5,629 bases of DNA from Lachnospira sp. UBA4285 (GTDB taxonomy: Bacteria; Bacillota; Clostridia; Lachnospirales; Lachnospiraceae). Under the pieces are notes generated by a model that ran no database searches, was not told where the DNA came from, and saw only the letters and a list, made by a program, of their open reading frames with translations. Positions 1 through 5,629 of the stretch are shown piece after piece (within the stretch, counting starts at the first letter, position 1; every line of letters starts with the position of its first letter). The DNA lies in the NCBI GenBank assembly GCA_002394965.1, contig DGVL01000026.1:1-5629 (forward strand), written 5' to 3'. Both the position numbers and the translations under genes were made by a program.

Positions 1-2394
1 CCCGTCAACTCCCCGCAGATCCATAAAGCCATCCGGTGAACTCCCATCTGGCAGGACATACAGTTGAGCAGAAATCTGATCCCCCGAATCATCTTCCAGA
101 GTGAGTGTTGTGGTATACAGGCTCATACTGTCATCAATCTGCCCTCTCTCAGCGGCCTCCTGCGTAAGGCGGCTCAGCGTGTCATCTGCCTGCGAGGCGA
201 CAGCCAGGCAGTCGTAGGTGAAAATCCCCCCATACTGCCCCGGCAGCATATCGGTCACAGAGTCCTTCACCGCAAAGCCAAACAGCAGAAGAACCATACA
301 GCCGGCAATGCCGACAACCGTCATCAGGAAACGTCTTCCGTAGCGGAAGAGATTCCGCGCGGTGACCTTTGAGAGAAACGAGAGCCTCTTCCAGATGAAC
401 TGAATGTACTCGAGGATAATCCGGCGGCCTGCCGGCGGAGCCTTCGGGCGCATGAGCTGCGCCGGGGCCTCCGAGAGCTCCTTCGCGCAGGCAGCCCACG
501 CCGCAATGAGCACAGCGCCGATGAACAGAGCCGGTCCGAGAATTCCGCGCGGCACGAGGAATGCATACCTGTACTGCGGGAACAGATACATGTTCGAGAA
601 TACCCAGAACAGGAAACCCGGCAGAACGACCATAGCCCCAAGCGTTCCCGCTGCGCTCCCGCAAGCTGCCGAAAGCAGTGCAAAAATCAGATATTTGCTG
701 CGAATCTCTCCCTCTGTGAATCCGAGGGCCCGGTATGTCCCGAGCAGGCCCCGGTCTTCTTCAACCATTCTCGTGATCGCAGTCAGGCTGATGAGCACTG
801 CCACTGCCAGAAAAAGCATCGGAAAGACCGTCCCGATAGAGTCAATGGAATCCGCATCCGAGCTCACATCACTGTATCCGCCAAGTGCTCTGCGGCTCTG
901 GATATACCAGGATGGCTTCTCCATCGCCGCGATGTCCGCTTCCGCTGCCGCCTTCCTTTCATCCAGCTGTGCCTGCGCGTCCGCTATCGCCTGCTCTTTC
1001 TCGGCAAATGTCTCCTCAGCGGAAGTTTTCTGCGCGTCCAGCTGACTCTGATTATCCGCCAGCTGCTGACCGGCCTGCGCGAGCTGCTGCCGGCCGTCTG
1101 CAAGCTGCTGCCGTCCGCTGTCAGCTTCTTTCTGTGCCGCATCCAGCTGCGCCAGATTGTTCGCCAGCTGCTGACGACCGTCTTCCACCTGTTTAAGCCC
1201 CGCCGCGATCTGCGACAGACCCGCATCTGTCTGACGGATTCCCTCTTCCAGCTGTGCAACACCGGCGTTCGCCTGTCCTGCCGCAAGAGTATCGCGCTGC
1301 GTCTGAAGTTCTCTTTTCTTCTGCATCAGACTGTCTTGCTGATCTGTCAGCTCTTGTCTTTTTTGTTCCAGGCTTTCTTCCTGCTCCCGCAGCTGCTGCC
1401 TTCCCGACTCTATCTGCGACGCAGAATCCTCCAGTTGTTTTTCCCGGGCATCCAGCTCAGCCTTTCTGCTGTTCAGTGTTTTCAGGCCGGAATCAATGGC
1501 CTCCTGAGCCTGTTCAAACTGCTGCTCTGCCTCATCCTTCGCATCAGAGAGCTGCTGCCGGCCGTCATCCAGCTCTTCCTGTGCGCCCGAGAGTTCACTG
1601 TCAAGCTTAGCGTATGCCTCGTCCTGCACGTCTTTCAACCGGCTCTCCTCACGCGCATCCTGGACTTGGTCCCGGATCTGCGACGCAAGCGTCGAGACAG
1701 CACTTGAATACTTCGTGTCATATGTGAAGTACGAATCGCTGTCTGTCATCCGCACCAGTACCGACGTGTACATCTTCGTGTCGACAGCCGACGACGGTAT
1801 GTACAGACAGTCTTTTTCTGTATCCGAATTCCGGTACGAGACGGCACCATTCGTGCTTCCCACAGACGTCGGGTCGATGACAAGCGCCGTGACGGTGAAT
1901 GTATCCGGCAGGATATCTCCACTGCCTTCTTCTGCTGTCAAGGTAAGGATGCTGCCGGTCTGCAGGCCGTACTTGCTGGCGACAGCTTCGGTCAGGGCGC
2001 ATTCATCCTCCCTCTCTGGAAGCCTTCCGGTCACCGGGTACAAGGCATCGGTTCCTCCGGGAGTCATCGTGACAGCCGAGAGCTCCAGTGCGCCGCCCGC
2101 CTCCGTCACAACTGTGACATCTGTGCTGAACACACATTCTGCCTGTTCGACATCCGGAAGTTCTGCCAGGGCAGCCGCGTCATCTTCTGTAAGCCCCAGC
2201 GTCGACTTGATTTCAAGGTCGTGGAGATTCTGGGCGTCAAAAAAAGAATCCGCCTCCCGGCGAAGATCCTGACATGCCGCCTGCAGTCCTGAGAACATCA
2301 TGACACCGAGCGCCGTGATCAGAGCGATCGCAAGAAACCGCCGCCATCCACCCCGAAGAGACCGCATCACATCTTTTCTGTATGCACGATTCAT
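1..2394 (-). CDS. Large FtsX/MacB-type ABC transporter permease with central coiled coil (C-terminus cut by window edge)
   Basis: This is the membrane subunit of an ABC system, paired with the ATPase just upstream. The frame is open without a stop from the ATG at 2394 to base 1, giving 798 visible codons; the 3' end lies outside the window. Residues 17-40 form an N-terminal membrane segment (GWRRFLAIALITALGV) after a basic cytoplasmic leader. Residues 41-235 form an extracellular domain of MacB-core type, beginning DLRREADSFFDAQNLHDLEI. Residues 239-490 are a long Gln/Glu/Ala/Leu-rich coiled coil. Membrane segments follow at about 521-541, 568-600 and 618-640, with the FtsX-domain signature RGLLGTYRALGF after the first of these. 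A second half begins at about 679 (ARNLFRYGRRFLMTV), with a fourth helix near 690-708 and the start of another extracellular domain. Related permeases usually reach about 1,100-1,200 residues, so roughly a third is probably missing. The start lies 4 bases after the ATPase stop with only a weak GGTGA upstream, suggesting translational coupling. The family is clear; the substrate is not known. Confidence 0.9.
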   Translation of the reverse strand, partial: MNRAYRKDVMRSLRGGWRRFLAIALITALGVMMFSGLQAACQDLRREADSFFDAQNLHDLEIKSTLGLTEDDAAALAELPDVEQAECVFSTDVTVVTEAGGALELSAVTMTPGGTDALYPVTGRLPEREDECALTEAVASKYGLQTGSILTLTAEEGSGDILPDTFTVTALVIDPTSVGSTNGAVSYRNSDTEKDCLYIPSSAVDTKMYTSVLVRMTDSDSYFTYDTKYSSAVSTLASQIRDQVQDAREESRLKDVQDEAYAKLDSELSGAQEELDDGRQQLSDAKDEAEQQFEQAQEAIDSGLKTLNSRKAELDAREKQLEDSASQIESGRQQLREQEESLEQKRQELTDQQDSLMQKKRELQTQRDTLAAGQANAGVAQLEEGIRQTDAGLSQIAAGLKQVEDGRQQLANNLAQLDAAQKEADSGRQQLADGRQQLAQAGQQLADNQSQLDAQKTSAEETFAEKEQAIADAQAQLDERKAAAEADIAAMEKPSWYIQSRRALGGYSDVSSDADSIDSIGTVFPMLFLAVAVLISLTAITRMVEEDRGLLGTYRALGFTEGEIRSKYLIFALLSAACGSAAGTLGAMVVLPGFLFWVFSNMYLFPQYRYAFLVPRGILGPALFIGAVLIAAWAACAKELSEAPAQLMRPKAPPAGRRIILEYIQFIWKRLSFLSKVTARNLFRYGRRFLMTVVGIAGCMVLLLFGFAVKDSVTDMLPGQYGGIFTYDCLAVASQADDTLSRLTQEAAERGQIDDSMSLYTTTLTLEDDSGDQISAQLYVLPDGSSPDGFMDLRGVDG
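1033..1263 (-). repeat. Eleven in-register heptads within the permease coiled coil
   Basis: Residues 378-454 of the permease read as eleven uninterrupted seven-residue units of the form G-x-x-Q-(L/I/V)-x-x. They run GVAQLEE, GIRQTDA, GLSQIAA, GLKQVED, GRQQLAN, NLAQLDA, AQKEADS, GRQQLAD, GRQQLAQ, AGQQLAD, NQSQLDA. Seven of the eleven start with glycine. Isolated GRQQL units also occur at residues 278 and 331, but out of register with this block. At DNA level this gives the recurring cagctgctg words on the plus strand. Glycine/glutamine heptads of this kind are known from YhgE/Pip-type proteins and related FtsX permeases; any functional role is inference. Confidence 0.85.
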
Positions 2395-2398
2395 GAAA

Positions 2399-3100
2399 TC
2401 ACCACTTGAGATTTTCAACGCGCTCCGGCTGCGGATTATCCACTGTCGAAATGACCTGACCGCTCCGGAAGCGGATGACACGGTCAGCCATCGGAGCGAT
2501 GATAGAATTGTGGGTGATAATGACGACCGTCATGCCATCCTCGCGGCAGACCCTCTGCAGCAGTTCCAGAATCTGTACGCCTGTCACGTAGTCGAGCGCT
2601 CCGGTCGGCTCGTCACAGAGGAGCAGCTTCGGATTCTTGGCGATTGCCCGGGCTATGGAAACCCGCTGCTGCTCTCCGCCGGAGAGCTGTGCAGGGAAAT
2701 TGTTCATGCGGTCAGCCAGTCCTACGTCGGCGAGCACCGTTTCGGGATCTTTAGCCTCACGGCAGACCTGGGAGGCGAGTTCCACATTCTCCAGGGCAGT
2801 CAGATTCGGGACGAGGTTATAAAACTGAAATACAAATCCGATATCGGTCCGCCGATATTGCGTCCTCTCGCGCCGGTTAAAATTCGTTATATCCCGGCCG
2901 TCAACGATGACCTGTCCCGACGTAGCCGAATCCATACCGCCGAGAATATTGAGCGCTGTCGTTTTTCCGGCGCCGGAGGCACCCAGTATAAGTGTCAGGC
3001 TGCCCTTCTCGATCCGGAACGTCGTACCGGAGAGAGCCTGCACGGCAGAGCTGCCTTCGCCATACTGCTTCACAACCTCACGAAATTCAATATATGCCAT
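2399..3100 (-). CDS. ABC transporter ATP-binding protein, MacB/LolD/FtsE class
   Basis: This cytoplasmic ATPase would power the permease encoded 4 bases downstream. The protein is 233 residues, the usual size for the class, and every nucleotide-binding motif is intact. Walker A is GASGAGKT at 40-47, the Q-loop glutamine is Q92 (FVFQFYNLVPNL), and the signature is LSGGEQQR at 139-146. Walker B is LLLCDEP at 159-165 with catalytic E164, the D-loop is GALD at 167-170, and the switch histidine is H197 (ITHN). The FQFYNLVPNLTALENVEL stretch is typical of the MacB/LolD branch. I chose the start MAYIEF at 3100, not the ATG at 3133, because a good AGGAG lies 8 bases upstream, the sequence from there matches the family N-terminus, and the earlier ATG lies only about 10 bases from the candidate -10. 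The adjacent gene supports a dedicated ATPase-permease pair. The transported or released substrate cannot be read from the sequence. Confidence 0.96.
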   Translation of the reverse strand: MAYIEFREVVKQYGEGSSAVQALSGTTFRIEKGSLTLILGASGAGKTTALNILGGMDSATSGQVIVDGRDITNFNRRERTQYRRTDIGFVFQFYNLVPNLTALENVELASQVCREAKDPETVLADVGLADRMNNFPAQLSGGEQQRVSIARAIAKNPKLLLCDEPTGALDYVTGVQILELLQRVCREDGMTVVIITHNSIIAPMADRVIRFRSGQVISTVDNPQPERVENLKW

Positions 3101-3108
3101 ACACTCTG

Positions 3109-3113
3109 CTCCT
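3109..3113 (-). promoter_or_regulatory. Ribosome binding site of the ABC ATPase gene
   Basis: On the minus strand AGGAG lies 8 bases before the ATG at 3100. It decides the start in favour of MAYIEF over the in-frame ATG 33 bases further upstream. Confidence 0.8.
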
Positions 3114-3142
3114 GATTTCCCGAGCTGCCCCACTTTTCTTAC

Positions 3143-3151
3143 AGTGTATCA
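3143..3151 (-). promoter_or_regulatory. Candidate extended -10 promoter of the ABC operon
   Basis: The minus strand reads TGATACACT, an extended -10 (TG-n-TACACT, four of six matches to TATAAT) about 43 bases before the ATPase ATG. No convincing -35 box is present at the right spacing, which is tolerable for an extended -10. It is the best candidate in the 150-base divergent gap and is pattern-based only. Confidence 0.4.
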
Positions 3152-3181
3152 CGAAAGCATGGATTTTTCCCGTTTTTAGCC

Positions 3182-3208
3182 TTCACGCGCCGCAATTCGG
3201 TGTATTAT
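3182..3208 (+). promoter_or_regulatory. Candidate promoter of the MATE gene
   Basis: TATTAT at 3203-3208, followed by an AT-rich stretch, lies about 43 bases before the MATE ATG and could be the -10 box. The only -35-like hexamer is TTCACG at 3182-3187, four of six matches to TTGACA, with a short 15-base spacer. The AT-rich tract stands out from its GC-rich surroundings, but the -35 is weak. Confidence 0.4.
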
Positions 3209-3240
3209 AAAGAATATGTAAAGATGTGTGATCTGACAGC

Positions 3241-3246
3241 AGGAGG
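3241..3246 (+). promoter_or_regulatory. Ribosome binding site of the MATE gene
   Basis: A perfect AGGAGG lies 4 bases before the ATG at 3251. It fixes the start there and rules out the in-frame GTG at 3200, which has no such site and overlaps the candidate -10 region. Confidence 0.85.
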
Positions 3247-3250
3247 AATC

Positions 3251-4618
3251 ATGCTGAAATTTTTATTTCGGGATTCTTACCCGGGTCCTGAAGACTTTTC
3301 CAATGCCAGTCTGCGGGCACTTATACTCCCGCTTCTGGCGGAGCAGCTGCTGGCGATGCTCGTCGGCATGGCTGACACCATGATGGTCTCTGGCGCCGGG
3401 GAAGCTGCCATATCCGGTGTGTCCATCGTCAACGATGTCAACAATCTGCTGATTGCCGTGCTCTCAGCCCTGGCCGGCGGGGGTGCTGTCGCCGTCTCCC
3501 AATATCTGGGGTGCGGCGACAGGAAAAAGACCAACTTCACCGCCGGACAGCTGGTCATGATTTCCGGCCTGATCGCGACTGCCGCAGCGGCAGCTTCGCT
3601 CCTTTTCTACCGCCTGATCCTGCACGCACTCTACAGAAGCGTTGACGGTCAGGTCATGGCGGCAGCTGAGACATATTTCTGGATCACAGCTATTTCTTTC
3701 CCATTTCTTGGCATCTACAACAGTTCTGCTGCCATCTATCGCAGCATGAACCGCACCAGTGTGACGATGAACGTATCCATCCTGATGAACGCCATCAACG
3801 TCACGGGTAATGCATTCGGAATCTACATCCTGCACCTCGGGGTGGCCGGAGTCGCCTGGCCGACCGTTATTTCCCGCGCCGTTGCTGCCATAGTCATGAC
3901 AACGCTGTGCTTTAGAAAAAGCAACGTAATCTGTATCACGATGCGCGACATCTTCGCCTGGAACGGAGCGTGCCTGAAGAAAATTCTTGGCATCGCTGTC
4001 CCCAATGCCACTGAAAACGGTCTCTTTCAGCTCGGCAAGATCATCATCTCCGTGCTGGTCTCTACGTACGGGACAATGCAGATCGCATCGAACGGTGTGA
4101 CCAACTCGCTGAGCGTCTTCTCCTATGCCACGGAGTCCGCCATGATCCTCGCCGTTGTTCCCGTTGTAGGCCGGTGTGTCGGAAAGAACGACTATGATCA
4201 GGCTGAGTTCTACATCCGCAAGATGCTGAAGCTCGCGTATGTCATGGTCGTCGCCGACAGCCTGCTCGTGTTCCTCTTCACTCCGTTTGCGCTGAACGTC
4301 TACAACATCTCAGCTGAGACCGCGGCACTTTCCCGCACCGTCATCTGCATGGACTGCCTCGCGATCGCCACGGTCCATCCGCTAGCATTCGTCATCCCGA
4401 CTTGCACCCGCGCTGCCGGCGACGCGAAATATACAATGATTGTGGGTATTGCCTCGATGTTTGCGGCACGCGTGTTCGGCGCCTGGTTTTTCGGGACATT
4501 CCTGGGTCTGGGTCTCATCGGAACGCGAATCGGCTGGTATCTGGACTGGTCCGTCCGCGCCTTCTTCTTCATCCGGCGCTACCGCTCGGGGAAGTGGCAG
4601 TCCTACCGGATCGTTTGA
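3251..4618 (+). CDS. MATE-family multidrug/cation-coupled efflux transporter
   Basis: This is an inner-membrane exporter of the MATE family, whose members expel organic cations, drugs or metabolites in exchange for sodium or protons. At 455 residues it has the normal length, and about twelve hydrophobic segments are recognisable, spread over residues 21-440 in two halves of six. Visible family features include the helix-1 acidic motif VGMADTMMVSG (D42), VAVSQYLGCGD at 80-90 closing helix 2, and the loop SMNRTSV at 165-171. The second half has PNATENGLFQLGK at 251-263 with acidic E255 in helix 7, and TRAAGDAKYTM at 386-396, the counterpart of the first-half loop. D42 and E255 are plausible coupling or substrate residues by family analogy; this is inference. 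The gene is monocistronic, divergent from the ABC operon, and ends at the terminator after 4675. No frameshift or missing segment is seen. The substrate and the coupling ion are not determinable here. Confidence 0.95.
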   Translation: MLKFLFRDSYPGPEDFSNASLRALILPLLAEQLLAMLVGMADTMMVSGAGEAAISGVSIVNDVNNLLIAVLSALAGGGAVAVSQYLGCGDRKKTNFTAGQLVMISGLIATAAAAASLLFYRLILHALYRSVDGQVMAAAETYFWITAISFPFLGIYNSSAAIYRSMNRTSVTMNVSILMNAINVTGNAFGIYILHLGVAGVAWPTVISRAVAAIVMTTLCFRKSNVICITMRDIFAWNGACLKKILGIAVPNATENGLFQLGKIIISVLVSTYGTMQIASNGVTNSLSVFSYATESAMILAVVPVVGRCVGKNDYDQAEFYIRKMLKLAYVMVVADSLLVFLFTPFALNVYNISAETAALSRTVICMDCLAIATVHPLAFVIPTCTRAAGDAKYTMIVGIASMFAARVFGAWFFGTFLGLGLIGTRIGWYLDWSVRAFFFIRRYRSGKWQSYRIV

Positions 4619-4650
4619 ATTAACGCTGCCCATGCACATACATCTGCAAC

Positions 4651-4672
4651 TGGCCGGCCGCCGGGCGCGCCA
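4651..4672. other. GC-rich imperfect hairpin between convergent genes
   Basis: TGGCCGGCC (4651-4659) and GGCGCGCCA (4664-4672) can pair around a GCCG loop, with two central mismatches. It lies about 30 bases after the MATE stop, just before the A-tract of the main terminator. It might assist MATE termination or 3' end stability, but no T-run follows it on the plus strand. It also contains two 8-base self-complementary words, GGCCGGCC and GGCGCGCC. Confidence 0.5.
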
Positions 4673-4674
4673 CC

Positions 4675-4715
4675 AAAAAACCGCCGTTTCTGCAATCAGA
4701 AACGGCGGTTCTTAT
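4675..4715. terminator. Bidirectional rho-independent terminator shared by the MATE and carboxyltransferase genes
   Basis: A perfect 14-bp stem, AACCGCCGTTTCTG (4679-4692) against CAGAAACGGCGGTT (4697-4710), closes a CAAT loop. Read on the minus strand, the arm at 4681 runs straight into TTTTTT (complement of the A-tract 4675-4680), a textbook terminator for the carboxyltransferase gene ending at 4733. On the plus strand the stem is followed by TTCTTAT, a weaker but usable U-tract for the MATE transcript. Confidence 0.9.
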
Positions 4716-4732
4716 ATCAGTTCTCTTTCACA

Positions 4733-5629
4733 TCAGACAGGGTAACTCTTTGTCTCCTTGTCAGCCTTGGACGGATCAACCTTGCTCTGCTGTGCCTCTC
4801 TGTACTTGAAGAATTCTTCGGCAACCTGCGGGAACAGTGCGTACGACAGAACGTCCTCATCCTGCTGTCTGTACTTCTGAACAACCGGGTTCTTCTTGAT
4901 GTCCTCAAGCTGCGGCTTGATCAGGTCGGCCGGGCGGCAGGTGATCGGCTTCTCGTCTCCGATAGCCTTCTTCTGTACTTCCGGATTGAACGGTCTGATC
5001 GTCTTGCCAAAGTCTCCGTGCAGGAACTTCTTCGACTCTTTGGTGATCATCTTGTAGCGCTCGCCCTGCAAGACATTGAGCACGGCCTGCGTGCCGACGA
5101 TCTGAGAAGACGGTGTTACAAGCGGTGGCTCGCCGAAGTCCTCGCGCACCTTCGGAACCTCCTCCAGAACGTCCTGGAGCTTGTCCTCGGCGCCAGCGGA
5201 CTTGAGCTGACTTACCAGATTGCTGAGCATGCCGCCCGGAACCTGGTAGCGGAGCGTGTTGATGTTCACGCCCAGGACCTTCGTGCTCATGAGACCGGTC
5301 TTGAGGGCCTCCTCGCGCATCGGCTGGAAATACTGACCGATCTTGACGAGCTGATTCAGATCCAGTCCCGTGTCATACGGCGTGTTCTGGAACGCGGCGA
5401 CCATCACCTCTGTCGCCGGCTGCGATGTCCCCATGGCGAATGGCGACGCAGCCGTGTCGATGATGTCCGCTCCGGCTTCAACGGCCTTCATATACGTCAT
5501 GGATGCAACACCGGACGTATAGTGCGTGTGGATCTCAAGCGGAAGATTCGAGCCCGACTTGATCGCCTTCACAAGCTTTTCAGCGGTGTACGGAAGAAGC
5601 AGTCCGGCCATATCCTTGATGCAGATGGA
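4733..5629 (-). CDS. oadA: Biotin-dependent carboxyltransferase: oxaloacetate decarboxylase alpha subunit / pyruvate carboxylase subunit B (5' end cut by window edge)
   Basis: This is the C-terminal 298 residues of a carboxyltransferase that moves CO2 between oxaloacetate/pyruvate and a biotin carrier. The reading frame continues through the right edge: codons before the internal ATG at 5611 encode SICIKD, the start of the conserved SICIKDMAGLL motif, so that ATG is not the true start. The lysine in this motif (visible residue 5) corresponds to the carbamylated metal-ligand lysine of the family. The histidines of EIHTHYTSG (34 and 36) correspond to the metal-binding pair. Further hallmarks are AGADIIDTAASPFAMGTSQP, LRYQVPGGMLSNL, TPSSQIVGTQAVLNV and ITCRPADLI. 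The protein ends DKETKSYPV soon after the conserved DEDVLSYALFPQVAEEFF block, with no Ala/Pro linker or biotinyl (MKM) domain, so the biotin carrier must be a separate protein. Full-length relatives without the biotin domain are about 460-470 residues. Whether it serves decarboxylation (Na+ pump), pyruvate carboxylation or transcarboxylation depends on partners outside the window. It is the last gene of its transcript. Confidence 0.95.
   Translation of the reverse strand, partial: SICIKDMAGLLLPYTAEKLVKAIKSGSNLPLEIHTHYTSGVASMTYMKAVEAGADIIDTAASPFAMGTSQPATEVMVAAFQNTPYDTGLDLNQLVKIGQYFQPMREEALKTGLMSTKVLGVNINTLRYQVPGGMLSNLVSQLKSAGAEDKLQDVLEEVPKVREDFGEPPLVTPSSQIVGTQAVLNVLQGERYKMITKESKKFLHGDFGKTIRPFNPEVQKKAIGDEKPITCRPADLIKPQLEDIKKNPVVQKYRQQDEDVLSYALFPQVAEEFFKYREAQQSKVDPSKADKETKSYPV

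Noticed and set aside
404..1045. Plus-strand open frame of 213 codons opposite the permease
   Set aside because: It is an antisense shadow of the permease frame: Ala/Ser/Arg-rich, without recognisable domains or a ribosome binding site, while the minus strand encodes clear FtsX-type membrane segments over the same bases.
1040..1580. Recurring cagctgctg words as a possible CRISPR array or DNA tandem repeat
   Set aside because: The spacing is uneven, the units are short, and they lie in frame within a coding coiled coil; they reflect the repeated Q-Q-L protein motif.
1336..1707. Plus-strand leucine-rich frame that looks membrane-like
   Set aside because: The hydrophobic Leu/Phe run is the complement of the Gln/Glu/Lys codons of the coiled coil (CAG read as CTG, GAA as TTC), so it is a codon-complement artefact, not a membrane protein.
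1715..2272. Plus-strand Ser/Val-rich frame of 185 codons
   Set aside because: Lies wholly opposite the extracellular domain of the permease, whose own frame is intact and family-typical; no start signal is seen.
2300..3115. Plus-strand frame of 271 codons opposite the ABC ATPase
   Set aside because: The minus strand carries every ABC ATPase motif intact; the plus frame has no family resemblance and no ribosome binding site.
3134..3200. A possible small gene or leader peptide in the divergent gap
   Set aside because: No start codon with a ribosome binding site and no convincing reading frame; the stretch fits promoter sequence for both flanking units.
5612..5629. Treating the ATG at 5611 as the true start of the carboxyltransferase
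   Set aside because: The upstream bases encode SICIKD in frame, the conserved beginning of the SICIKDMAGLL motif, so the gene extends past the window edge.

Overview
The window looks like a chromosomal stretch from a Bacillota organism, most likely an anaerobic gut-type member of the Clostridia. Four things point there: a large FtsX-type permease with a long coiled-coil insert, a DinF/NorM-class MATE exporter, a stand-alone oxaloacetate decarboxylase alpha / pyruvate carboxylase B type carboxyltransferase, and strong AGGAGG-type ribosome binding sites. Base composition is moderately GC-rich by eye. This assignment is inference; no rRNA or other marker gene is present.

Layout. Positions 1-3100 hold a two-gene minus-strand operon. 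The ABC ATPase (2399-3100) is transcribed first. Four bases after its stop comes a very large permease (1-2394), which runs off the left edge after 798 codons without a stop. A divergent intergenic region (3101-3250) carries candidate promoters for both directions. A complete plus-strand MATE-family efflux transporter fills 3251-4618. A short convergent intergenic region (4619-4732) holds a near-perfect bidirectional rho-independent terminator and a second GC-rich hairpin. From 4733 to the right edge is the 3' part of a minus-strand carboxyltransferase gene, cut at its 5' end by the window edge.

How the genes fit together. The ATPase and permease form one MacB/LolD/FtsE-type ABC system, which more often acts on substrates in or at the membrane than as a bulk importer. 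The MATE protein is a separate cation-coupled exporter that shares only the divergent control region with the ABC operon. The carboxyltransferase belongs to central carbon metabolism and appears unrelated to the transporters. No regulator, two-component system, mobile element, RNA gene or CRISPR array is visible.

The most notable feature is the permease's predicted extracellular coiled coil of about 250 residues. It contains eleven consecutive in-register heptads, most of them with glycine at the same position (residues 378-454). The general architecture is known in Bacillota, but its substrate is not evident from this sequence. I see no clearly new system in the window; this coiled-coil ABC pair is the best candidate for a second look.
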